A DNA stretch of 13,703 bases from Vulcanimicrobiota bacterium (lineage in GTDB: Bacteria; Vulcanimicrobiota; Vulcanimicrobiia; Vulcanimicrobiales; Vulcanimicrobiaceae). Below, piece by piece: positions 1 through 7,022 of the stretch; position 1 is the stretch's first letter, and the number at the start of each line of letters is the position of its first letter. Below the pieces are notes generated by a model that saw nothing but the letters and a program-made list of their open reading frames with translations, was not told where the DNA came from and did no database searches. Both the position numbers and the translations under genes were made by a program. The stretch is from NCBI GenBank assembly GCA_003133185.1, contig PKWF01000058.1:745-14447 (forward strand), read 5' to 3'.

Positions 1-1619
1 TTCCACGACTCGACGACCGGATTCGGAGCGAAGCCTTTGAAATCCACGCTGATCGGCTCCATTTGGCGCAGCCACATCGTGAAGACGGCCGGATTGTCTC
101 GCGCCAGCAGCTCTTGAATTCGATAGTAGGCTGCGGTGCGGGACCGCCGATCGTAGTTTGTCAGCGCAGCCTGCTGAGCGGCTTGCATGCCGGGACTGCA
201 GTAGCGTGAATAGTTGTAGCCGCTGGGCGGGAAGTTCTGACACTGCAGCTGCGTGCTGTCGTCGGGATCGATGCCGGCATACCATCCTGAGACGGTGATG
301 TCGAATCGGCCGAGCTGCAGGATGCCGCCCATGCCTGCCGGCGCGTAGAGCATGTCGCCGGGATAGAACTTGATCTCCGACTCGATCCCCGCTTCTCGTA
401 ACATCGCTTGCACTTCAACTGCCTCGCGGCGTCGCGTCGCGTTCGAGTTATTCGTAACCATGAGGAGATCCAACCGCTGGCCGTTCTTGCGCACGATTCC
501 GTCCGGGCCTGGTGACCAGCCCGCTTCGCCCAGCAGCTTTCGCGCCATTGCCGGATCGTGCGGATAGGAACGAACGCGCGGGTTGAAGGCCCACATCCAG
601 TTGGGAATGTCTTCCGTCGCGACTGGTTGCATGTTGTACGCGAGCTTTTGCGCGAGCTCTTGCTTGTCGATCGCGTAGGCGACGGCCAACCGCACGCGCG
701 GATCGTGCAGGAACGGAGCCGAGCAGTTCATCTGAAGGTAGTAGTAGCCGTTGACGTTTACCCAGACGATCCGCACGTCGGGCGCGTCGCGCAAGGATAG
801 GTACGTTTCGATCGACGCCTGGAAGATATAATCGATCGCATGCGTTCGCAGGAGGTTGACCGACGTCTCCTCATCGGGAACGATCTTGACGTCGATGCGC
901 TGTAAGCCGGGTTTTCCCATGAAGAACGCATCGTTGCGCTCGAGCGTAATGTGATCGCCGCGTGCCCACTCGACGAACTTGAAGGGGCCGTCGGTCACGT
1001 CCGGCTTGTTGTTGAACGACACCTGATTGATATTGGGATATTGCGCCAAAACGTGTGCCGGAGCGATCATGTACGGCTGATCGCTCTCGGCGAAGAAGGA
1101 GTCGACGAACGGAGAGAACTTCTGCTTGAGGTGTACGACCACGGTGTAGGGGTCGGGCGTGTCGATGCTCGAGATGATGTCGTATCCGTGGCGCGATACG
1201 ACATTGTTATCCGGGTTCATAATCGCTTGCCACGACCACTTGACGTCGCGCGCCGTCAACGGCACGCCGTCGGTCCAACGAGTGCCGCGCCGCAAATGAT
1301 AGGTGATCCGCAGGCCGTCCGGGCTGATTCCACCGTTTTCGAGCGTCGGGACGGCTGCGGCCAGCATCGGCACCGGATTCCCTTTCGGATCGGCGCTCAA
1401 AAGCGGCTCGAACATCAGCCGGTCGACGAAAACGTCGGTCGTATTCGAGTTGAGCAGCGGATTGAGATTCTTGAGATCGCTTTGAACGGCGACGCGCAAC
1501 ACGCCGGGTCTCGTCCACGAATGCCTCCCCGCGCCAACCTCACCGCCCGTCTTCGTGCACGCCACAAACGCCAACGCCAACGCCACCAGGATCGAAGCCG
1601 TGCGGAATCTCACGGTCAT
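1..1619 (-). CDS. ABC transporter substrate-binding lipoprotein, family 5 (peptide/oligopeptide type), 3' end outside window
   Basis: The minus-strand frame stays open from an ATG at 1619 to the window edge (539 full codons), so the C-terminus is missing but probably only by a little. Residues 1-21 form a basic then hydrophobic leader ending in FVA-Cys21, a slightly atypical lipobox (Phe at -3), which suggests an exported, lipid-anchored protein. Residues 40-55 (VLRVAVQSDLKNLNPLL), 208-230 (TDGPFKFVEWARGD..LERND) and 307-325 (DPRVRLAVAYAIDKQEL) match the conserved blocks of family 5 solute-binding proteins, which deliver peptides, nickel or other small ligands to an ABC permease. The ligand cannot be told from sequence. 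No permease gene is visible; it could lie to the left. The start lies 102 bases after the EF-G-like gene on the same strand. No clear Shine-Dalgarno is seen, but the signal peptide supports this start. Confidence 0.88.
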   Translation of the reverse strand, partial: MTVRFRTASILVALALAFVACTKTGGEVGAGRHSWTRPGVLRVAVQSDLKNLNPLLNSNTTDVFVDRLMFEPLLSADPKGNPVPMLAAAVPTLENGGISPDGLRITYHLRRGTRWTDGVPLTARDVKWSWQAIMNPDNNVVSRHGYDIISSIDTPDPYTVVVHLKQKFSPFVDSFFAESDQPYMIAPAHVLAQYPNINQVSFNNKPDVTDGPFKFVEWARGDHITLERNDAFFMGKPGLQRIDVKIVPDEETSVNLLRTHAIDYIFQASIETYLSLRDAPDVRIVWVNVNGYYYLQMNCSAPFLHDPRVRLAVAYAIDKQELAQKLAYNMQPVATEDIPNWMWAFNPRVRSYPHDPAMARKLLGEAGWSPGPDGIVRKNGQRLDLLMVTNNSNATRRREAVEVQAMLREAGIESEIKFYPGDMLYAPAGMGGILQLGRFDITVSGWYAGIDPDDSTQLQCQNFPPSGYNYSRYCSPGMQAAQQAALTNYDRRSRTAAYYRIQELLARDNPAVFTMWLRQMEPISVDFKGFAPNPVVESW

Positions 1620-1721
1620 GGCGTGAGCGCAGTGCAGCAGGAGCGCAGCACGGATGCGGAGCGACGAGCGGCCCCGAACGCGACGTAGTGGCCGCCTGAC
1701 TCCCGCACGTAACGCAAAGAC

Positions 1722-3749
1722 TCAGACCGCGGCTTTCGGTCCGACTTTATTTCCTGGAACCGGATCGTACCGTTCGTGGCGCCACGAATACGTCCCCAAG
1801 CCTTGCGTCGCGGTGCGTAGCTCGGTGATGTAGCGCGAAAGCTCGACGGCCGGCACGTAGGCCTCGACGATGTCGAATCCGGCGCGCTCGTCGGGGTTCA
1901 TGCCGAGGATCTGTCCTCGCTTGCCGGTGAGCTGCTGTATGACGGCCGAGGTATAGCTCGTCGGTACGATCGCGCGCACGTGCGCGATTGGTTCGAGCAC
2001 GACCGGATTGCACTTCGGCAGCGCTTCGCGCACGCCCATGCTCGCCGCGGTTTTGAACGATTGTTCGCTCGAATCCACGTCGTGGTACTGACCGTCGAAA
2101 AGGGTCACGTGCATGTCGGTGACCGGGTTGCCGTTGGGGCCGTGGGCGAGCGCTTCGCGGACCCCTTTCTCCACGGCTGGAATGAACTGTCGCGGCACGA
2201 CGCCGCCGACGATCTTGTCTTCGAAGGTGACGCCGGCGCCTCGCTCGCGCGGTTCGAACCGCAGCCACACGTCGCCGAACTGCCCGTGCCCGCCGGTCTG
2301 GTGTTTGTAGCGCGAATGAACCTCGGTGCCGCCGGTGATCGTTTCCAGGTAGGGAATGGTCGGCGCGGCCGTTTCCACTTCGACCTTATATTTGCGAGCT
2401 AGCCGCTCGACCGCGATGGAAACGTGCTGTTCCCCACGCCCGAGCAGAAGCAGCTCGTGCGTAACGTCCGCTCGCTCCAATCGCAGCGCCGGATCCTCGT
2501 CGACGATACGGGCCATCATCTGCGACATCTTTGCTTCGTCAATTCGTTCCTTCGGCTTCACGGCAACCGCGAAGACGGGATCGGCGACCGGCACGCGGGC
2601 CAACAGCACCTTGTGTCCGTTCGACGTCAGCGTATCGCCGGTCGAGACCGATTCCAGGCGCGCGAGCGCGACGATCATTCCGGAGACCGCTTCGGGAATC
2701 GGCTCCTGCTTTTTGCCCTGGAGCCGATAGAGGCCGCCGAGCCGTACTTTTTCGTCGCGTTTAGCGATGTTGGTAAGGGTTGCGTCTGCTTTGATCGTGC
2801 CCGAGAGAATTCGGACGATCGAAACCTTTCCGCTCTGCGGGTGAATGCTGGTCTTGATGACGCGCGCGACGACCGGCGCGGCGGGGTCCGATTCGATTGG
2901 CCGTCCTTCGGCATCGACTTGCGACGCGTCGGCGGGCGAAGGCAGCCACGTTTCAATCGCTCGCACGAGCGCCGCGACGCCGGCGCCCGAGAGCCCGGCT
3001 GCCACGAGCACGGGAACGACTTGATCGTGCGAGCATTCGGCGCAAAGATCGCGCTCGATCTCTTCGAGCGGTGGCTCCACGCCTTCGAGCAACTCCTCCA
3101 GTAAATGATCGTCGAAGTCTGCCATCGCTTCGAGAAGCTCGGCGTGCATGCGAGCGGCGTGATCCTGCAAATCAGCGGGAATGGGCTCTTCGCCCGCATC
3201 GAACCGATAGGCTTTCATTTGCGCCAGGTCCACGTAGCCGGAAAACTGTTCGGCACTGCCGATGGGCAACTGTTCGGCCACGACGTGCCGGCCATAGGCG
3301 CTCTGCAGAGCTGCCAGCGTTCCTGCAAAATCCGCGCCGGGTCGATCCATCTTATTGACCACGAAAATGTGCGGCATCCGCACCGACTCCAGGTAGTCCA
3401 CGACCGCCTGCGTCTGCACCACGCGGCCGGGATCCGCCTCGACTACCACGATCGCCGCGTCGACGCCCGCAAGTGCCTGTTTGGTCTCTTCGAAGAAGTC
3501 GATGAATCCGGGCGCATCGACGATGGTGATGTCCACGTCGTCGGCCGTAGTATGCGCGAAGCCGACCGTCGTTGATTGGAGGTGCTTCACATCTTCCGGC
3601 TCGTGATCGGTGACGGTCGTTCCGTCGGCGATCGATCCGCGTCGTCCGATGGCGGCGCAATGCGCCAGGATCGCTTCGACGAGCGTCGTCTTGCCCGCGT
3701 GATGGGGTCCAACGAATGCGATATTTCTAAGGCGCACGATATCCGCCAC
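1722..3749 (-). CDS. EF-G-like translational GTPase (FusA2/EF-G2-type paralogue)
   Basis: The protein has 675 residues, close to EF-G length, and all EF-G domains can be followed. The G domain has a P-loop GPHHAGKTT (14-22), a G3 box DAPGFIDF (78-85) and NKMD (132-135). Domain II begins near 290. Domain IV carries QTGGHGQFGDVW and the tip loop YHDVDSSE with His556. Domain V has LTGKRGQILGM. The G3 box has Phe82 where EF-G has the catalytic histidine of DTPGH, and the switch I Arg-Gly-Ile-Thr motif is not recognisable. This fits the EF-G-like/FusA2 group rather than the housekeeping factor; mycobacterial EF-G2 of this kind is known to bind nucleotide but lack ribosome-stimulated GTPase activity. 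The start is GTG with AGGGG eight bases upstream. It lies 28 bases after the PHP gene, so cotranscription is likely. The function is unknown; a stress or ribosome-associated role is inferred. Confidence 0.9.
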   Translation of the reverse strand: MADIVRLRNIAFVGPHHAGKTTLVEAILAHCAAIGRRGSIADGTTVTDHEPEDVKHLQSTTVGFAHTTADDVDITIVDAPGFIDFFEETKQALAGVDAAIVVVEADPGRVVQTQAVVDYLESVRMPHIFVVNKMDRPGADFAGTLAALQSAYGRHVVAEQLPIGSAEQFSGYVDLAQMKAYRFDAGEEPIPADLQDHAARMHAELLEAMADFDDHLLEELLEGVEPPLEEIERDLCAECSHDQVVPVLVAAGLSGAGVAALVRAIETWLPSPADASQVDAEGRPIESDPAAPVVARVIKTSIHPQSGKVSIVRILSGTIKADATLTNIAKRDEKVRLGGLYRLQGKKQEPIPEAVSGMIVALARLESVSTGDTLTSNGHKVLLARVPVADPVFAVAVKPKERIDEAKMSQMMARIVDEDPALRLERADVTHELLLLGRGEQHVSIAVERLARKYKVEVETAAPTIPYLETITGGTEVHSRYKHQTGGHGQFGDVWLRFEPRERGAGVTFEDKIVGGVVPRQFIPAVEKGVREALAHGPNGNPVTDMHVTLFDGQYHDVDSSEQSFKTAASMGVREALPKCNPVVLEPIAHVRAIVPTSYTSAVIQQLTGKRGQILGMNPDERAGFDIVEAYVPAVELSRYITELRTATQGLGTYSWRHERYDPVPGNKVGPKAAV

Positions 3750-3777
3750 TGCTCAGTCCCCTATATAAAAACGGGTG

Positions 3778-5334
3778 TTAGCGGCGCTTTGCCGCGGGCT
3801 TTTTCTTTTTGACGCTCTTCTTCGCGCGTCCGGCGGCGATCCGCTTCGGCTTCGCCGGGCGGCGCGGTGCGGCGGTCTTTGCTGCCGGTTTCTTACGAAT
3901 GGGTTTTTTGCTGGAGGCTTTTTTGGTAACCTTCTTGCTGCCGCCGCCCTTGCTGGAGCTCTTCTTGGCGACGCTCTTGCGGGCGGGCGCGGCCTTTTTC
4001 GCGACGGGTCGCGACGGCTTTACGGCGGGCTTCTTTGCTTTGGGCGTTGGGGCCGGCAGTCGCGCGGGTTTTTTCTTTTCGGGAGCGGCGGGTTTGGCTA
4101 CGCGCGCGGCCTTTGCTTTGGTCGCCGACGACGTCGAGTCGGCGCTGCGGCGAGACGTGCTCGTAGCCGGCGGAGCCGTGACGGTGGGGCGCTTCGACGT
4201 GCGAGCCGAGTCGCCGGCGCGCTTCTTCGGCCCGCTTTCGCGTGTGGCGCGGCCACCTTCGCGATGTCCGGCCGGCTCCTCTTCAGGCAATCCAAGCTCG
4301 GCCCGGCCGTAGCCCGTGATGCTGCTGCCCGGCACGGCCGGCTGACGGCCTGCTTGGGCCTGCGCCTCCAGATGTTCTCGCGTCGCGCGCAACGCAACCC
4401 GAGCCAGCCTTCCCGCAACTGGAAAGACCAACTCGTTGATGTGCGCGTCGTCAAGCAACCCGAGGACGACGTCGAACGCATTGCCCTGATCCTTCGGACT
4501 GTGGGCGTCAGATCCAATCGCGATGCCGACTCCGCGGGCCTTAGCTTTGCGGATCAGTCTCGCATTGGCTTCGAGGTATTTCTTTTTGCGATCCTCGGGA
4601 TGGTCGCGGTAGAGGAACCGCGTGTTGATCTCGACGGCGATGCCTCGCTGATGGCAGATATCGAGCAAACGATCCTCGTAGTGCTCGAGCGTCTTTTGGG
4701 CGGGCCAGCGCCCGAGCGTCGCCGGAACGTAGAAGTGCCCGGCGATGTGCGTGGGCAGCTTCTCCAGATCGTCGAACAACTTGGCGGTGTAGAGTTCCCA
4801 GAGCGTCTCCGTGCCGACCGCTTCGTACAGGTCGATAAACTCCTCACTGTCAAAGGGCCACGGCCACTCTGCCCCTTTTTCCGGATGTTGGATCGGAACG
4901 AAGTGCACCGAGCGGATAATTCCGTCGGGGCGCAGTGCGTCAACGATGTTCTGCGCATCGGGCCGCGCGCGCGGGTCGTTATCCATCTCAGCGCCGATCG
5001 CGAATCGCATGCCCCGGCGCAACCCCTCCGAGACGATCGCGGCGTGCGGAGAATCGACGCCGGCCGTTTCGGCCGCACCGATCAGGTCGCCCGCCTGTGC
5101 CAGCTTGAGCGCCCGGCGGACCGTGGCGACCGCTCCAGGATCCTCGAATGTCAAATAGTTGGCGTGGTCGGCAACCATCAAAAAGCGTGGAGATAAGCGG
5201 CGACAGGCGTGGTAAAACCAGAGGAAGAGCATTCGCGCGGAATACGCGAGCGGCCGTTCCTCCGTAAAAGGCCGGTGTTCGCCTTTGGCGTGACCGTGGA
5301 CGTCGGGGATGGCGGCGATCCGAGGATCGGTCAT
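3778..5334 (-). CDS. PHP-domain phosphoesterase with lysine-rich histone H1-like C-terminal tail
   Basis: The 518-residue protein has a polymerase/histidinol phosphatase (PHP) domain over about 1-320. Metal-site motifs appear in the expected order: DVHGH (11-15), ADH (55-57), GAE116, SVH144, AGH200, VEIN (234-237) and GSDAH (274-278). Such domains bind two or three metals and hydrolyse phosphoesters; the exact substrate is not evident. Residues about 363-518 are Lys/Ala/Pro/Ser-rich with KKPAAK- and AKKS-type repeats, like histone H1 or bacterial HU/H1-like tails, and probably bind DNA or RNA. The ATG at 5334 is chosen because homology begins right after it (MTDPRIAAIPDVHGH). The frame stays open upstream to 5709, but that part runs across the alkyltransferase gene and looks non-coding. 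No good Shine-Dalgarno is seen. It lies 44 bases downstream of the alkyltransferase and 28 upstream of the EF-G-like gene. Confidence 0.85.
   Translation of the reverse strand: MTDPRIAAIPDVHGHAKGEHRPFTEERPLAYSARMLFLWFYHACRRLSPRFLMVADHANYLTFEDPGAVATVRRALKLAQAGDLIGAAETAGVDSPHAAIVSEGLRRGMRFAIGAEMDNDPRARPDAQNIVDALRPDGIIRSVHFVPIQHPEKGAEWPWPFDSEEFIDLYEAVGTETLWELYTAKLFDDLEKLPTHIAGHFYVPATLGRWPAQKTLEHYEDRLLDICHQRGIAVEINTRFLYRDHPEDRKKKYLEANARLIRKAKARGVGIAIGSDAHSPKDQGNAFDVVLGLLDDAHINELVFPVAGRLARVALRATREHLEAQAQAGRQPAVPGSSITGYGRAELGLPEEEPAGHREGGRATRESGPKKRAGDSARTSKRPTVTAPPATSTSRRSADSTSSATKAKAARVAKPAAPEKKKPARLPAPTPKAKKPAVKPSRPVAKKAAPARKSVAKKSSSKGGGSKKVTKKASSKKPIRKKPAAKTAAPRRPAKPKRIAAGRAKKSVKKKKPAAKRR
3781..4248 (-). 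repeat. Low-complexity Lys/Ala/Pro-rich coding repeat (H1-like tail)
   Basis: This segment encodes residues 363-518 of the PHP protein. It is built of degenerate short units rich in AAG/AAA, GCC/GCG and CCG codons, which appear on the plus strand as recurrent T-rich blocks. The units are not exact tandem repeats. Such tracts evolve by slippage, so length may vary between strains. Confidence 0.6.
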
Positions 5335-5378
5335 CTGATGAAAAGTACGCGAATCGCCACGTTCGCTAGGGTTGGCGT

Positions 5379-6110
5379 CTAGCCGCGGTAGCCCTCCATT
5401 TGAAGAAGCCGTGCCTTCATTTCGAGTCCGTAAAAATAGTCGTGCAGGTCGCCCGACGAGTCGACGACGCGGTGGCACGGAAAGAGCAGCGGAAGCGGAT
5501 TGCGCGCCATTACGCGGCCGACTGCGCGCGCGGCTTTGGGTCGTCCGATCTGCGTCGCGACCCATGCGTACGAACGAACTTCGCCAGGAGGGATGCGAGC
5601 CGCCGCCCGAAGCGCGGCTTGTTCGAACGGCGTGAGATTGCTGATATCGACGACCGCGTCGTCGACCTTCCAGGTACTGAAGAATCGTTCGATGGCGCTC
5701 ACGAGCCATGGTGGCGCCTGTCCCTGCACGACGCGCCGGCGCAAACGGCGTTCGGCGCGGGCGGCAACTTCTTCGGGCGAACCGCCGGTGTCCAGGCTAA
5801 GGTAGGCGATGCGGTTGTCTTTGAATCCGGCGTAGAGCCGTCCCAGCGGCGTCGAGATCGCGGAGAGCACGATCGGCGCGGCCATCGCGCCCTTGAGCGC
5901 GGCAAGGTGTTGGATGACCTTTTTCGTGAGGTCGCACGAAGGTTCGGGAAGCGGCAGACAGGAGAGGCAGTAAGCGACCCCCGCGTATTGTTCGTAGACC
6001 GCCTGACAGGAGGGACAGGCTCGAAGATGAGTATGGACGGTCTCTTTTAGCGAGGCTTGGCACTCGCCGCGAAGCTCGTCCCATAATGCATCGACGTCAC
6101 GACAACGCAT
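5379..6110 (-). CDS. Zinc-finger anti-sigma domain fused to O6-alkylguanine-DNA alkyltransferase
   Basis: The protein has 243 residues and two parts. Residues 1-70 look like a ZAS anti-sigma domain: Cys3, then His28-x3-Cys32-x2-Cys35, followed by a Cys-rich and Pro-rich stretch (48-60). No membrane helix follows, so it should be soluble. Residues 80-243 are an Ogt/MGMT alkyltransferase. Relative to human AGT, the Tyr (181), arginine finger (Arg195), Asn204, nucleophile Cys212 in PCHR, His213 and Glu239 all match, so transfer of an alkyl group from O6-alkylguanine to Cys212 should be possible. The loop after PCHR reads YFYG where human AGT has YSGG, placing bulky residues near the pocket. The gene overlaps the sigma gene by 14 bases and has AAGGAG nine bases before its ATG, so the two are translated together. 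I infer that it inhibits the adjacent sigma factor and releases it on alkylation stress. Confidence 0.88.
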   Translation of the reverse strand: MRCRDVDALWDELRGECQASLKETVHTHLRACPSCQAVYEQYAGVAYCLSCLPLPEPSCDLTKKVIQHLAALKGAMAAPIVLSAISTPLGRLYAGFKDNRIAYLSLDTGGSPEEVAARAERRLRRRVVQGQAPPWLVSAIERFFSTWKVDDAVVDISNLTPFEQAALRAAARIPPGEVRSYAWVATQIGRPKAARAVGRVMARNPLPLLFPCHRVVDSSGDLHDYFYGLEMKARLLQMEGYRG

Positions 6111-6744
6111 GAGCGGGAACTCCTTCCGGGTTGAATCTTCCGATCTGCGGGCCGAGAATGCGTCGCAGGATGCGTACGGCCCGATGAACGTGGGACTTCA
6201 CCGTTCCGATCGGTTGGTTAAGAATTTCGGCGATCTCCGGGTGGCTGCGCCCTTCGATGAAGCGTAGAGTGGCCGCGGCACGCAAATGCATCGGCAGTTG
6301 GAGCAGCGCACGCTCGACCAGCGCAATCTCGGTGTTTTGTTCGACGATTCTTTCGGGCTGAGGCGGCCCCTCGTTCGATTCGCGTAACAGAGCGTCGGGG
6401 TCGGCGAGCGCATCGAGGGCCACGTTGACGGGGCGCTTGCTGCGGAGCCGATTGCGGGTGACGTTCAGCGTAATCGTATAGAGCCAGGGCTGCAGCCGCA
6501 GATCGGCGCGCTGCTCGAGCGACATTTTTCCCAGAGCGCGATAGGCGCGCACGAAGGCGTCCTGAACGATCTCTTCAGCGTCCTCTCGGTTTCCCGTCAT
6601 TCGTAGTGCAAACCCGTAGAGCCGCCGCTGGTAGTCGTCGACGATTCTCTCAAACTTTTCGACGCTCGGAATCGAGGCCGCCGCCTGCGCGACCGCAGCC
6701 GTCCGCGCGGCCGTCGTCCGGCCCGATGGAGTCGCTGATGGCAC
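6097..6744 (-). CDS. ECF-type RNA polymerase sigma factor
   Basis: This is a small sigma-70 family protein containing only regions 2 and 4. Region 2 is YQRRLYGFALRMTGNREDAEEIVQDAF (about residues 38-64) plus the PWLYTITLNVTRNRLR segment. Region 4 ends in a helix-turn-helix (HPEIAEILNQPIGTVKSHVHRA, about 168-189). It directs RNA polymerase to a dedicated promoter set. I chose the GTG at 6744 (215 residues) because GGGAG lies five bases before it. A GTG at 6756 in the same frame has no Shine-Dalgarno but would add only four residues. The stop lies inside the 5' end of the next gene, which encodes a ZAS domain, the usual arrangement of an ECF sigma and its own anti-sigma factor. It is first in a collinear run of minus-strand genes. 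Autoregulation is likely by family precedent, but I cannot identify a convincing promoter. Confidence 0.93.
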   Translation of the reverse strand: MPSATPSGRTTAARTAAVAQAAASIPSVEKFERIVDDYQRRLYGFALRMTGNREDAEEIVQDAFVRAYRALGKMSLEQRADLRLQPWLYTITLNVTRNRLRSKRPVNVALDALADPDALLRESNEGPPQPERIVEQNTEIALVERALLQLPMHLRAAATLRFIEGRSHPEIAEILNQPIGTVKSHVHRAVRILRRILGPQIGRFNPEGVPAHALS

Positions 6745-6756
6745 GTATACTCCCAC

Positions 6757-6985
6757 GAAGGAGTGGTGCAGGTGCGCTCATACAGTGCCCCCGACACCAC
6801 CGCTAGGGCCGGTGGTTTCACATCGTGGGAGAAAACTCCTCAAAACCGCGGTAGTGCGCGCGCGAGCGCAGGGAAATTTTCCCTCGTTTCTAAAAGGTCG
6901 CCATGCCGATTTCGCTCGGGCCGCCGGCCCGAACCCCGTAGGAAACCGCTTCGCTCCCCTTTACAGAGACGAAGCGGTTTTTTGT
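6757..6985 (+). ncRNA. Possible structured small RNA in the sigma-factor upstream gap
   Basis: The gap contains a series of potential hairpins in plus-strand order: 6796-6816 (7-bp stem ACCACCG/CGGTGGT), 6828-6839 (GGAG/CTCC with AAAA loop), 6855-6870 (TGCGC/GCGCA), 6871-6883 (GGGAAA/TTTCCC) and 6916-6932 (7-bp TCGGGCC/GGCCCGA). They end at a strong plus-strand intrinsic terminator although no plus-strand protein gene precedes it. A TATACT hexamer at 6745-6750 could be a -10 box, but I see no good -35. It does not match any riboswitch, 6S, SRP or RNase P signature I know. It could instead be the long 5' leader or control region of the minus-strand sigma gene. Confidence 0.3.
6943..6983 (+). 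terminator. Intrinsic terminator, plus strand
   Basis: An 11-bp perfect stem, AAACCGCTTCG (6943-6953) with CGAAGCGGTTT (6970-6980), encloses a 16-base loop and runs into six T residues. On the minus strand only three T residues follow the stem, so it is oriented for a plus-strand transcript ending just before the gene at 7023. No plus-strand protein gene lies upstream within the gap. Confidence 0.75.
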
Positions 6986-7022
6986 TTACCTGGAGCCTCT
7001 CCCTAGCTTGAGGTGAAGCTGA

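Noticed and set aside
951..1688. Plus-strand open frame of 245 codons opposite the lipoprotein gene
   Set aside because: The minus strand shows conserved family 5 blocks across the same stretch; the plus-strand translation is Arg/Val-rich and resembles nothing.
3781..3813. Terminator-like hairpin GCGGC-GCTTT-GCCGC followed by T-rich sequence on the plus strand
   Set aside because: No plus-strand gene precedes it, and the T-rich part is simply the lysine codons of the H1-like tail read in reverse.
3775..5196. Long plus-strand open frame (473 codons) opposite the PHP gene
   Set aside because: It reads Gly/Leu/Phe/Arg-rich sequence created by the lysine-rich tail on the other strand, while the minus strand carries every PHP motif in order.
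5335..5709. N-terminal extension of the PHP frame
   Set aside because: It lies wholly over the alkyltransferase gene and the gap after it, is Arg/Ser-rich without family similarity, and the PHP domain starts directly after the ATG at 5334.
6793..6820. Minus-strand TGAAAC...GTC as an ECF-type autoregulated promoter for the sigma gene
   Set aside because: The spacing is 19 bases, about two longer than usual for GGAAC/GTC promoters, and the -35 match is poor. It also overlaps a hairpin. Not strong enough to annotate.
6757..7022. Search for a tRNA, riboswitch, 6S or SRP RNA in the gap
   Set aside because: No T-loop GTTCGA signature and no conserved riboswitch or SRP core motif is visible, so only an unclassified structured RNA can be suggested.
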